Positions 19,201 to 29,923 of a stretch of 64,000 nucleotides of DNA are shown piece by piece (positions within the stretch are counted from its first letter, which is position 1; every line of letters begins with the position of its first letter). The stretch is from Bryopsis sp. KO-2023. Its lineage: Eukaryota; Chlorophyta; Ulvophyceae; Bryopsidales; Bryopsidaceae. Position numbers and translations under genes: made by a program. The stretch is from positions 3,658,001-3,722,000 of the forward strand of contig BSYQ01000003.1 in the NCBI GenBank assembly GCA_030272585.1, in the 5' to 3' direction. The notes beneath the pieces were generated by a model. It had not been told where the DNA came from. It ran no database searches and saw only the letters and a list, made by a program, of their open reading frames with translations.

Positions 19201-19556
19201 GGCGGACATCAAACGAACTGCCGAGTCGGTCGATGATGTCGGACTCTCAGGGTGTCCTGCTTTCATCCGCACCGGAACCACTCTCGCTGAAGGAAAAACA
19301 AGAAACTGAGGCGTTCGGTACTGTTGAAGAAGAGTTACCAGAAGTCTCCACGATTCCTGCCGGCAGATCATCCCAGGACTCTCCATCGAACGCCCAGGAT
19401 CGAGAAGGGGCGCTTGTTGAAACTCTCATCGAAAAGCTGTCTTCTATGAACGAGGATATCATAAAGGAGGTCGTTGTGCGGTTATTGTCCAGAGTTGACT
19501 CGGAGAAACTGGTTGCGTTAATGAACGAGCACGGTGTCGAATACAAGGAGTGCTAA
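16274..19556 (+). CDS. Orphan Ser/Gln-rich protein with a conserved-looking N-terminal segment
   Basis: Five exons, 16274-16340, 16434-16554, 16962-17027, 17444-18704 and 18999-19556, join in phase to 690 residues. The amino end reads like a folded segment (LLYFGSNFDVWGRNP, then AIERAILIDSRLHNF and SQAHWGTRQDEL). From about residue 80 to 500 it is Ser/Pro/Gln/Asn-rich and probably disordered. The end is a leucine-rich helix pair (ALVETLIEKLSSMNEDIIKE, then RLLSRVDSEKLVALMNEHG). The start and the 18704/18999 junction are my choice; the 17444 exon has an in-frame stop just upstream of its acceptor, which supports a spliced junction there. I do not recognise the family. The layout would suit a regulatory or RNA-binding adaptor, but nothing proves it. 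Confidence 0.6.
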
Positions 19557-20555
19557 CAGGGAAAATAAGCACCATTTGCAAGGTCAGAAGATGGGGTTGA
19601 TGCTGGGCAGGAGTTATATTGTTTCTTGATTCCGTTGCAGTCGTTGTGTCGTTGTGGGGGGATACGGGGGTGCTTAAGCAAGCGTATCGGCTTCTTTGCA
19701 ACCAGCAAAATCCAAACGCTTACAAGAAAAATACGAACAACAGGAAACCCCCGATTTACCTCCCTCTTTTCTCACAGGTTGAATTGTGGCAATATTCTGA
19801 CAACAAACGACCATTTACTCGCCAAAGGTTCGACAAAGCAAAAACTTGTGAACGTTTTGATGAAAGAGAAAGCCCTGCCAATCCCCCTCAACCACCACCA
19901 ACGGCGAAAGATTTTGAACGCATCCGACAGATCGCCACAAAGAACCGACCAACCAAACGGAAACTTGACAACTATAGTCTGGCGACCTAGAGAGTGCGAC
20001 CTCTTGGCCATGGGCTTCCATGGTACACAGACGCATACAAATATGGCAAGAGGGGGCCCTCTTGTTAGGATATGCGCAAGGGCAGCAAGCAACACGGAAA
20101 AAGTCAGAGGGTGGTGTGGTTTCGGAGATTGCAGCACGATACGCGCGATAAACCTTGCAAACACAACTGAACAAAGCATCGGAAAAGAAAATCTGTGGGA
20201 GGGTGGTCCCGGACATCGACCCCTCCCCTCCCCTTGAACATGTCTCTGGTCATGTGGCCATCATTCGCCACAAACAGTCAAGTGACCCCCACGTCCACAC
20301 CAGATTTACTCAAATCCCGCTCCACCGCTGCATGTGCACTCTCCCCCACTCCTCAGCTTTTCTCCACCGCTCCATTCAAAAGGCTTTATTCTCATCCAGC
20401 ATCACTGGCAGAAATGCTCCCGTCATCGACGTCGTGTCACATATTGGCAGCAACTCACCTCTCTCCATTTCAGCTCTGTTTTGCACAAACGCGCTAAGTC
20501 GCTGCTCCTTCCCCCCCTCCCCCTCCCCCCCTCCTGCCCCGTTCGAGGAAGAGTG
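19557..20555. other. Intergenic region between two plus-strand orphan genes
   Basis: About 1 kb with ORFs of 100-200 codons on both strands (for example 19626-20237 plus and 19772-20179 minus), none with recognisable domains. CT-rich tracts lie just upstream of the next start codon, as in a leader. I see no repeat or RNA gene. Confidence 0.5.
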
Positions 20556-23500
20556 ATGCCGGACGTAGAAAACGAGACGCAGAGGCAGCAGTCTCACCAA
20601 GGCGTTCTTTTATCCCAGAACCACGTGTTTGGTGGTGAGGAAACAGGAATAGGAACGATATTCACGATCCTTTAGCAGGCCTCCTTTCCTTAAACGATCG
20701 GTAACTGTCGAGCGTTCTCCTTTCCATGAAATTTACTCGTGGTGGTTCATCTCCCTCCAAACCCCATGTTTTTTCCCCCCCTGAATTTGATTGTCTCGGC
20801 AACTGGATGTCATCACAAAACATAGGAAACCCTTATCCAGCATTTTTCTTTTTCCTTCCACCGAAATGAACCCTTGCTGAAGTGGATTAATCAACACAGC
20901 AGCAGCGTTTCCTTAAATTCCGGAAAATTTCTGGGTGAATTTCTCAACGCTTTTTTTCAAGAAAGAAAAGGAAGCGATCTGAAATTGTCCGGGTCTTTTT
21001 GCTTTGTCTTTTCGACAGGGACGGATGGAACTGGGAAAGTGGCGAAGGTCTGCGTGGTCGGGGATGGGAATGAAAACGAGGTTGCCTCTATGTGTGTTAA
21101 TAATGTAAATGACACGGATCAGAGCAAAACTTATCAGGTTGGTGTGCTCAGAAAGTGGGGCCATCAGATTGCAAGTACTGCATGTTGACTGAATTTGAAA
21201 GGTCATTTTGTACGAAAAAGAAGCAAACCTTTGCAGAGAGGGAGAAAAAAAAAAAGAAAAAAGAATCAAATGGCGTTGCCATCAAAAGATTCCTGTCCTG
21301 AAACAATACACCAATTAGCCTTGATCGAAACACAGTGTTAAGTAATCGTGGTGAAAATTGTCTTGTTGTTTGCCTGATGGAGGAAAAAAATGAACATAGC
21401 TCTCCCTTCCATTCCCTCGGCATTCAATTTTATGATCAACAGAGGGAGGGGGGGAAAAACCCTTAAAAGACATCCTGCATTATCTCAGTATTCAGGTTTC
21501 ATGATTTATTTTGCAATGGAAAAAGAGTAAAATGGAAAGCAAACATGGTGGACATCGACCCTTGTGCATACGATGCTATTGGCTGCGAATGGGAAGAATT
21601 GAATGCTGCTTGTCCATTTTGATTTCAGATGCTAGACGGAAGAGGAACCAGCACCAGGGTGTGTTTCGTTGGCTCCCAGAATGCCACACCCTTGAGTGGA
21701 TACCCTGGACATGCCACTGGTCGATGGGAAGAGGCTGAGACGTTACAGCAGGGGGTTTCCAGGGAGTGGATGGAACCTGTTCAAGTTGAGGGCGACGTGC
21801 CTGGCACCCCTGAACCAAGCAGGATGGTGAGCTCGCAAGGTCCATGCAACGGGGGAGCCAGCAGTCACATGGAGGCGGTCGGTAGAGGTCATGCGGAAGG
21901 GCTAAGATCAATGGCGAGTGAGAGGAAGCATGGGAATGAAACATCGATTGGAGAGCATTCGGTCCAACAAACGAAACCTATGAACAGCATTGGTGGTGGT
22001 GGTGGTGGTCCTGTCTCAAGCAGCAGTGCAACTGAAGGAAGAGAAAAGGGTGCTGGAGCAAGTTCGATGGTGGATCCAGCATATCCACCACCTGTGATTC
22101 CTAATTTATCCAGAGGGAATGGAGCTGATCAACACGTTGTGGACCCCCCTCGGAGTACGAAACCTGTCTGTGCGCATTCTTTGCCTCATCCAAGTGGGCA
22201 GACATCTGATGTAGTTATGGAGATCGATGAAAGCAGTGATGGTCCAGAAGGGTGTGGCTCCTCTCCGAATGCGAGCCCGCCAGTGCAACAGAGATCCGAG
22301 GATAACCCACCCCCTCCACCACCCAGTCCTGTGGGTGTAACACCCACCCACCAGGTCCTGTCCCCACCACCGCCTGGATTTGTTGTTAGTCAGCCACAAC
22401 CAATGCCATCACCAGATGCTGGCAGTATGCACTCCAGTGACTATAGATCTGTTTCTCCATGGACGGTTGGGAGCAATGCGATGGTTGTTCAGCAAGGGGT
22501 CCAGCCAGGGATCCAGCAAGGAATGCAGCCGGGAGTCCATTTCGGGCATCAACTGGGGGTGCAGCCAGGGGTTCATCTAGGTGTTCAATCAGGGATCCAA
22601 GGGATACAGCCAGGAGTCCAACAAGGGATGCAGCCAGGAGTCCAAGCAGGGATACAGATGGGAGTGCATGCAGGGATGCAAATGGGGATGCAAGCAGGGG
22701 TCCAAGTGGGGATGCAACCAGGGGTCCAAGTGGGGATGCCGCATGGGGTACAACAAGGAATGCAGCCCGTGGTCCAACCAGGGATGCAACCAGGGGTGCA
22801 GGTGGGAGTGCACCCAGCGATGCAACCAGGGGTGCAGCTGGGGGTCCAACCTATGGGACAAAGAAGCATTCCAGGGTGGTTTATTCCAGCTCCTGGTCAG
22901 AGCATGATAGGGGGCAACCAGTTCAATATGAGGAATCCTGGAGCTTCCGGAGTCCCCAACACTGCTGGGTTTCAGCCAAGGCCCCCTCAATCATCACCAG
23001 GGCAAAGTTTGATACAGAATGCTGTGCACAGGCCAGTCGGACAGCATCTCCATCACCCCCCCACCTTGACGCCAGGTGCTCCTCGTCCACAGTTGGGAAA
23101 TGGCTATAACAATTGGGCCAGGGTGCAGCAGCCTATGGGAACTGCAGCCCTTCCGGTACAAGGTGCACACCTGCAGACGGCTCAGCTGCAGCCTCACAGT
23201 ACTATGCACATGCCTGGTCAAAGACTCCTCGTTGAAACTGGGAGGCCGATGATGTCACCAGGTGTTTTTGGGGGGGCTTTCCCAAATCAGCCAGTGAGAC
23301 ATCCACAAGTGCTGCAGTCGGTTACCAACCTGCGTCCTGGTATGGTCCCTGGAGGCAATCCTCCTGGTGTGATCTCCCCTCAGACACTCCAGCCAGTCCA
23401 ACACACGCTTCAGACATCTCCAATGTATTCTGCTGTTCCACAAGGAGGTATGGTTGTGGGGAGGCCGATTCCAGGGGTGGGATCCCCTCAACCGCCGCAT

Positions 23501-26500
23501 GTGCCTGTGAGATACCCATTCCAAGCTCCACCACCAAGACAGACACCCCAGCAGTGCCCTGTGCAGCCCCAACATCCAGCACAAAGGCCACAAATGCCTG
23601 GTCCTCCTGTTCTTCGGCCTCCTCCAAGACCTGTCGTGCATGTACCCCCCCACCCCTCCCATGGAGGCATTGGGATGCCACATGTTAGTGGTGGAAGGGC
23701 AGTGACTGCACCTGCACCTGCACCTGCACCTGCACGACCCTTGGTGCTGCTACCCCAAGCTGGTCCAAGATCACCCCATGTCCAACCTGGGGCTCCGGTA
23801 ATGATGACAACAAGCAGTGCTCCGACACATGGCCCTCACCACTTTCCTCAACACCAGCACCCGATGAGCATCACAAGAGAAGCCGTGCAGACAGTGCCTG
23901 TGTCATTGTCTCCACAGGCTACTCAGATCCCTGGTGTCCTGCTCGTCAGTTCAGGGACTGGCAGCCAATCACAGGGACTCCAAAGTGTGGGGGGATGCGT
24001 GCCGGTATCACTGGGGGTGCCACCTCCACCTCCTCTCCAATGCTCTCTGAAGCCACCTCCGCCACCTCCGCCACCCCAACCGTCTCTGAAGCCGCTTGCC
24101 GGCCCTCGTAACGAGGCTTCCATGACTACACAGGTCATTGAACGCCCACTGGCCCAGCATGCAAATGTGAGTCTATCGGGTACATCCATAGCCCAGCCAG
24201 GTGCTGCCCATTCCCCCAGGGTTCAGACGGCGATGGTATCAACACCTCAGGCCCCCCAAACCCGGCCTGTCAGCCGTGATCCACGGTTAAGCCAGAACAA
24301 TTCAGCCGCTGGAATCGATCTGAAGACAGATCAAAGCAGGAGGACCCCGAGCGCCCCACATGCAAGCACAGTGAGGGAAGAGGCCATGGATGCTGCCAAA
24401 CAAACTGTACAACCTTCGCTGCAGGCATTCCCTCAGGAGCTGCCCAAGAGTTCAAGTATTCCTCCGGCTATGTGCGTTATAATGGAAGCAAGGGCAAAAG
24501 AAATTGGAGGAGCAGGGAATGCACAGGTTGCTGGAGACGAGATACTGTCAAATGTGGGTCAAAGGACTGATGTGCCTGTTTCGCTGAAGGGACCAAGTCA
24601 AGATGGTCAGCAGACCCTGGCGGAGACTGATTCTATGCAAGAGAGAACTCCAGAAAAGGGGAATACTGGCATCCAGCCCCCAGGTTTGACCGATAGTGGA
24701 CCCACACCTGCTTCGCCAGTCCCAGAGTCAACCCCGACTTTGATGGACTCCACACCACAACAGGAGTGCATGGTCAGAGATATGGAGACGAACAATGACA
24801 CTGGCGCTACCCCTGCGGAAACTATGCCTGCCAGTGCTGTGGAGCAAGGAGGCGGGGCCTTGGGAATGACTGATATGGAAGATGTGTCGATGGACGGGAT
24901 TCCAGGGCTGGGGTCAACGGTAGCTGAATCACCAATTGAACAAAAAGTGCCAGCAGTAATTTCTCATCCAGACTCGCATCGGGAGGAACCGGTGGTCAAA
25001 CCGGAGCCAGAAGTAGAACAGGACCCTGAACAGGCAGCTGAGAGGGGGCCAGATCGGGAGCCAGTACGTGGGCCAGATCAGGACCCAGTATGTGAGCCGC
25101 AACTGGAACCGACAACATCAAGAGCCAGAAATAGTGAGGGTGAATTGATGGTCTCAGAAAACGATGAAAATGCTCATTGCTCTCCTTCTCTTAGGAGCGA
25201 TGTGCCGAGATCTCCAACTCCCAGCATGAATCTGGGGGAGGAGGAGGAGGAGGGGGCAACAGAAAGACAGGTGGAATCGCCACCACGAGAACTGCTTGCC
25301 AGTCCTTCTGGAACCTCCCCGATGGAAATTATCGACTCACCTGCTGGCGGTATCGTCTGGGGTGGAGTAGCTGAGGAGCCCCCTTTGATCGAGGAGAGGG
25401 CACCACCCTCCCCACCTCCAGTATTGGATGTCATGGAGGAAGAATTCAGCAGGCAACAAATTGGCGATTCGTGCTCTCTGGCCAATGTACCCAACTCACC
25501 ACTGTCAGAAGGTCTTGGAATCGACGCAAATGCTGACATGATGATGTATGAGTTGAATGTCGAGAACCCTTTGGAGGGGAGCATCCCGGTGGGTGTGTTG
25601 GAAGACGACAGGGAAGCCGACATGCCCAGGATGGAAACCAGGATGTGCATTATCGGACGTCCGACGGTGAACAGACCTCGAGCCCGGTGCCATAAACTCA
25701 CTTCTCTGGATTTGAGACAAGATGGAACGATGATTTGTTCGGTCGACTTGAGCGTGGGAGCCACGTTCATTTGCTGTCTGGAGGATGACGATCAGCCCCT
25801 GTCGAAGAAGAATGTGGGGGAAGTGTTGCTGAATGCAAGGGAAATGGTTTCTGTTCCGGTGGTGTCGGGATGTCAAGAGGAGGTTGACAGGAATGAAGCT
25901 CATGTGGGGGGTGATGGAGATGGACGGGGTGCCTTTGCAGATCTCGTGGATGTGCGAGTGACGTGGGATGGTCCAGAATTGCCAGAGAAACCAGCACCTT
26001 GTCCAGTAAGTGAGGGTGGTTTGGTGGCTAGCCCCGTGAGCATTGTCTTCCCCAATGGTCATTTTCTTTCTCTTGCGATAACTTTTTGGAAAGTAAGTAC
26101 ATTGTCAATCCTCCGGCAACGTTTTGAATCATGAAGTCAATTTGCAGATGATAGAACTCCATCGAGAACTCCATCGAGAACTCCATCGAGAACCCCCTCG
26201 AGGAAGCATTCCAGCTCACGCGGTTGTGGCCCCCACACCTGCTGGAGACTTCACCGCTCAAGATGAGTGTGAACAGACATCGTTGACATCAGGACCTGTT
26301 CAGGATACCCTCCCCAGAGAGAATGGGACCCCAACGCCTCAGTCTGCCATCGGTGACTGTGAATCTGCTCCTGAGTGCTCGGAGCCGTGGGGTATTGGTA
26401 ACAGTAACGGTAATGCAAATGGTCTTCTGCCTCACTCAGAGATGGACTTGGATGGTGGGGACGATGAGCAGCGTGTGAGTCAGGCCTCGAACGAGCAAGA

Positions 26501-27253
26501 AACTGACAATGATGGGGATGATAAGCTGGAAGAAGTGCAAGGTGCCGCTTTGGTGAGTCGAAACTCCAGCAAGATGCCCCCCCTCCTGCCACGAAACCTC
26601 ACGTGCATGCTGTTTTTCCACGAGGTTTTTTCTTTGCCTTTTTCCCCTATTTAATCACTCCTTAACGCATGGGAATCAATTTTGGATCATTCCTTTCCAA
26701 ACCATCTATGATGCTTGCATGAGATGTGCATGGAAGCCTTAGATGGTGTGTTTGTGTGGCACAGGGTGCAATGAGCATGGATATGGTGGGGACCCCTAAA
26801 CCTGAAGCCATGCCATTACCTGCTGCTAAAGTGGAGACGGTCCCCCCGTTAACAGGAATCAAAAGGGACTCCCCGGACAACGCTTGTGGAGGTCTGGTTC
26901 GCATCCCAGTGGAAGAAGGCACCCTGGCAGAAGTACTGCCAAAGCGTCCCAAACTCATCCACAACGCCATGCACGGATACGACTCCTCGTTCGTGTGCAG
27001 TGTCAGACAAAGCGGCAACCAGCAATTGGATTCCGTCGTTCTTTCCACTCCGGATCTGCAGGGGGCTGGCCCTACGGTGGGGTCGGTGGTTGGATTCGAT
27101 TACGCAGATTCGGCCACTCTGTGTTGGGTGGGGACCGAACGGAGAGCATCAGAAAATGACAATAATGATATGGAAAATCTGCTGGGTATTGGGAATCTAC
27201 GTCTGGTTCCTGTGGTGCAGGACGAGGTTTCAAGACGGACGGACACATTGTGA
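20556..27253 (+). CDS. Very large proline/glutamine-rich disordered orphan protein
   Basis: Five exons, 20556-20634, 21019-21137, 21629-26005, 26148-26552 and 26765-27253, join in phase to 1,822 residues. The amino end (MPDVENETQRQQSHQ, VAKVCVVGDGNE) is short and mixed. Residues about 350-480 are a tetrapeptide repeat of the G-V/M/I-Q/H-P type, followed by a long Pro/Gln/His-rich region with poly-Pro. A charged Glu/Pro repeat follows near residues 1180-1230. The last 300 residues look more ordered (MCIIGRPTVNRPRARCHKLT, RVTWDGPELPEK, SVVGFDYADSATLCWVG) and may be a globular domain. The composition resembles transcription coactivators or RNA-granule scaffolds. No catalytic motif is seen and no family is recognised. 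Confidence 0.68.
22485..22862 (+). repeat. 12-bp coding minisatellite (GVQP-type tetrapeptides)
   Basis: About thirty imperfect copies of a 12-bp unit near GGGGTCCAGCCA encode tetrapeptides such as GVQP, GMQP, GIQM and GVHL. Codon-level variation between units shows that it is not freshly expanded. The period is a multiple of three, so the main frame stays open, and several other frames on both strands are open as well. Confidence 0.9.
26157..26204 (+). repeat. Short 12-bp coding repeat (ELHR units)
   Basis: Four copies of a 12-bp unit near CTCCATCGAGAA begin the fourth exon of the large proline-rich gene, encoding ELHR, ELHR, ELHR, EPPR. This is a second, unrelated 12-bp tract in the same gene and sits ten bases past the acceptor. 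Confidence 0.85.
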
Positions 27254-27878
27254 TGGATAGCCAGTAGATGGTTTTTGTACATCGTGTATGCTGTTTATTT
27301 TTTGGTTTTTTTTTTGTGTGTGTGTATGTGTTCTGTGTCCAGTCCGGTTGAAACGTACAACTGAGACTTTTGCGGACAATGTAGTGTTAGCCAGAGAAGA
27401 TTGTTTAGAAAAAAACAACGAAAAGTGTTCAGGAGCCGTTAGGCGATTGGTTTGTTTGCTTTTGAATGTTTAAATGACGATGTCCCTCTACAGTGGACGG
27501 ACTGAAAGGGTTCCGAATGGCCCGTTGCCTTGCTGGTACTTTCTTTTTTATTGATACATATGAGCTCGTTTTCAGATCTCCACACACAAAAGCTGGGTAG
27601 CCCACTCTCTGCTGCAAGATGGAGATTTCCGAAATCCAGAATTACAAACATCATTCAAAAACAAGAAACTCCTTGAATAACCTGGCAACAAAAATGAAGT
27701 CACGACATTGGGTGTTTTTTTTTTGGAGGGGGGAAGTGTGGTAGCCTATCACAGCGCGGCCCTAGAAAGGCATGGATTGGTGTGGTCGCATCAGATACAG
27801 TGGACACCTTCAGAAATCTATCTGTCCTCTGGCACTACAAACACAACAAATAGTTTTTAGAGCGAGGCAAAGGTCAGA
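27254..27878. other. Convergent 3' intergenic region
   Basis: The spacer lies between the 3' end of the large proline-rich gene (plus) and the 3' end of the fasciclin gene (minus). It contains a short GT-rich run near 27316 and no convincing gene. It probably holds both 3' UTRs. Confidence 0.5.
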
Positions 27879-28875
27879 TTAGATAATGGTGGACAATGTG
27901 ATTTGCTGGTATTCAGTTGCTGGCACTAAGATTCCTGGAACAACAAACTTTTTATGACCTGGGACGGGTAAGCCACCGTCAGAATGTGTTATTTCAACTC
28001 GAGTGGGTTTGCTCAAGCCACCATACATGCACACACAAGTCCAGATGTAGAGCACAAGGAAATCATTGAACAAAACAGATGGACAGATTCGTTACCGTCT
28101 GAGCCGCAAGGCCTGAGGACTCCATCGATGACGTGAACGACGGACTTGCAAATCTTTTGGTCAGACTGCTTCTTCACGATTTTGACAGAATTGTTCGGTC
28201 CCTCGAGCACGATGGTTCCCTTCTTGTACTGTGAAAGACAGACGTTACGCGAGCGTTTCAGTTCAACGTCACTCAACAAAATTGATCGGTACGAAACGAA
28301 TAGGTGCGCGGGGCCAGTGCCAGGACACCTTGATTTTGACCGAGCAGGGGCTTTCTTCTTCTGCGAGCTTGGGTTCGACAGATTTTTGCTTTCGGAGCTG
28401 CTTCATCGTGTAGGCTTTGCCTAAGACACGGTGCATGTCGACGAGTTTGAGCACGGCGTCGGCATCTTTCGCAAGGTTCTGGATTTTCCCGTCGAACTGA
28501 TCGTCGACGTATGCCTTGAGAGCCTCCGCGGTTGGAATGAAAACAGTCGTGACTTCCTTATCCGTTATCGTAGCTCTATCCCCAACAACCGCTTCAAGCA
28601 GTTCCGTAGCAGGTAAGTCCTTGCATGTCTTTTGCGCAGATACTGCACCCAGAAACACTTCGCGTTTCCACTTGAACGAGGGATAAACATGCACGAATAT
28701 GCTTTCTCACAACAAATGCTTCCAGTTAACACATACAGAAAAACAACAAGTCAGTCGCTCGAAGAGGCGTCATAGGGCACTCCCTACAGATCAGATCTAT
28801 CTATCGCGCGCGATAGACACGCCGCCCAGTACCTGCCAGGATGAACCCCAGAAAGACGACGGTCGAAAGGTGCAT
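27879..28875 (-). CDS. Small secreted single fasciclin (FAS1) domain protein
   Basis: Four exons, 28875-28833, 28642-28329, 28228-28096 and 27958-27879, join in phase to 189 residues. A signal peptide is clear: MHLSTVVFLGFILAVSAQ, with the first intron inside it. The FAS1 domain has an H1-like motif (TTVFIPTAEALKAY) and the typical H2-like motif VHVIDGVL near the end. FAS1 domains mediate adhesion and matrix contacts in animals, plants and algae; the protein is predicted to be extracellular or periplasmic. There is no obvious GPI signal. The last exon has several possible acceptors in the same frame, so the final 10-27 residues are uncertain. The gene is head-to-head with the coiled-coil gene. 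Confidence 0.82.
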
Positions 28876-29923
28876 CTTGCTTGGCCTCTAAACAGTTTTA
28901 CGGCGTGATAGGAGTGCGGCCCGCTGAAGCCAAGCAACAAGCCTGCGCCTATTGTAGTCCCACCGTCACTCCTTCCTGTGTCGTAGTGCCGAGTATCTGC
29001 GAGAGTGTCTGGCTATGATCTAATTTTTCACTCTTCGAGGTGGCACAGCGCATCCCCTGTTGGATGGTTGCGGCTGACTCATCCCCATTGTCATGCAGGT
29101 CTCTGAATCTTCTTATGATTTCTTTCGTCCTTGTGTTGGCGGGCGAACACTGGGTCAGAAGTCGCTTGAACAACGCCATGGAGCAGCAAAATCTCCGTTC
29201 TGCTCCCAAAGCATTCTCTCTGGGCGTTACGCTACAGTAAACCACCAACGATTCTTGCACACATCCCAGACACCTCACAACGTCTTTCCTCTCCGTAAAA
29301 CATAATGATTTTGAAATTTGTGGTCTGAACTGGGAAGGGAAGTCGACACTCCAAGTCGACAGCATTGCATTTTCAGACCACCACGTTTCAGATATTTTCT
29401 GAAAATGTAACGCTGTCGACTTGGATCGTCGACCTTCCTTCGCAGTTCAGGCCACAAATTTGAAAAGTTTGACGTGGTTGTAACAACCCATGAAGTCTGT
29501 GTATGGTGCCCCACCACAAGAGGAAAAACAAACAGAACCAGAGAAAATCAAGGGGACAACTGAGTAAACCACAGACATCCCCTCCAAGCAGCGAATCGCA
29601 AAAATTGGCGAACCTCGGCAAATTACATCATCGAATGTGCGGGTGCGTCACTCATTACACCACATCGGGTTGGGCTCCTTTCAAGGAAACCCCACCCCTC
29701 CACAAAAAAACACCTCCACCGCAGGAGTGTTTCGTCTAAGAAAATACTGGGTCGTTCGGGCGAACCTACTTTTGGGACGTCGTCTATTTCTGTTGGGACA
29801 CTAGCTTTGTGTGTCGGCGGTTTCTTTTTTGCTTCTTTTTTGTTGTTGTTTTTTTTGCTCCCCGTGAGAAAATAGTACCTTCCTCTTTTCCACTTTCGGG
29901 GATTGTGACCAAGAGGATTTAAG
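28876..29923. other. Divergent intergenic region containing a long hairpin
   Basis: The spacer lies between the fasciclin gene (minus) and the coiled-coil gene (plus). Apart from the imperfect inverted repeat at 29308-29466 I see no gene. ORFs on both strands are short and patternless. A T-rich stretch near 29820-29870 precedes the next start codon. Confidence 0.55.
29308..29466. repeat. Long imperfect inverted repeat (about 68-bp arms, 22-nt loop)
   Basis: The left arm (29308-29376) includes AAATTTGTGGTCTGAACTG and CCAAGTCGACAGC. The right arm (29399-29466) is its reverse complement with roughly nine mismatches. The transcript would fold into a single long hairpin, as in a microRNA precursor, a foldback MITE or an inverted-duplication sRNA locus. 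No clear target-site duplication flanks it, and I could not match it to a gene in the window. Confidence 0.85.

Noticed and set aside
19626-20237. 203-codon plus-strand ORF between two orphan genes
   Set aside because: Its composition is unlike the neighbouring exons, there is no motif, and a similar-length ORF lies antisense.
22585-22990. Antisense Cys/Pro/Thr repeat ORFs
   Set aside because: They are by-products of the 12-bp period of the coding repeat, which keeps other frames open automatically.
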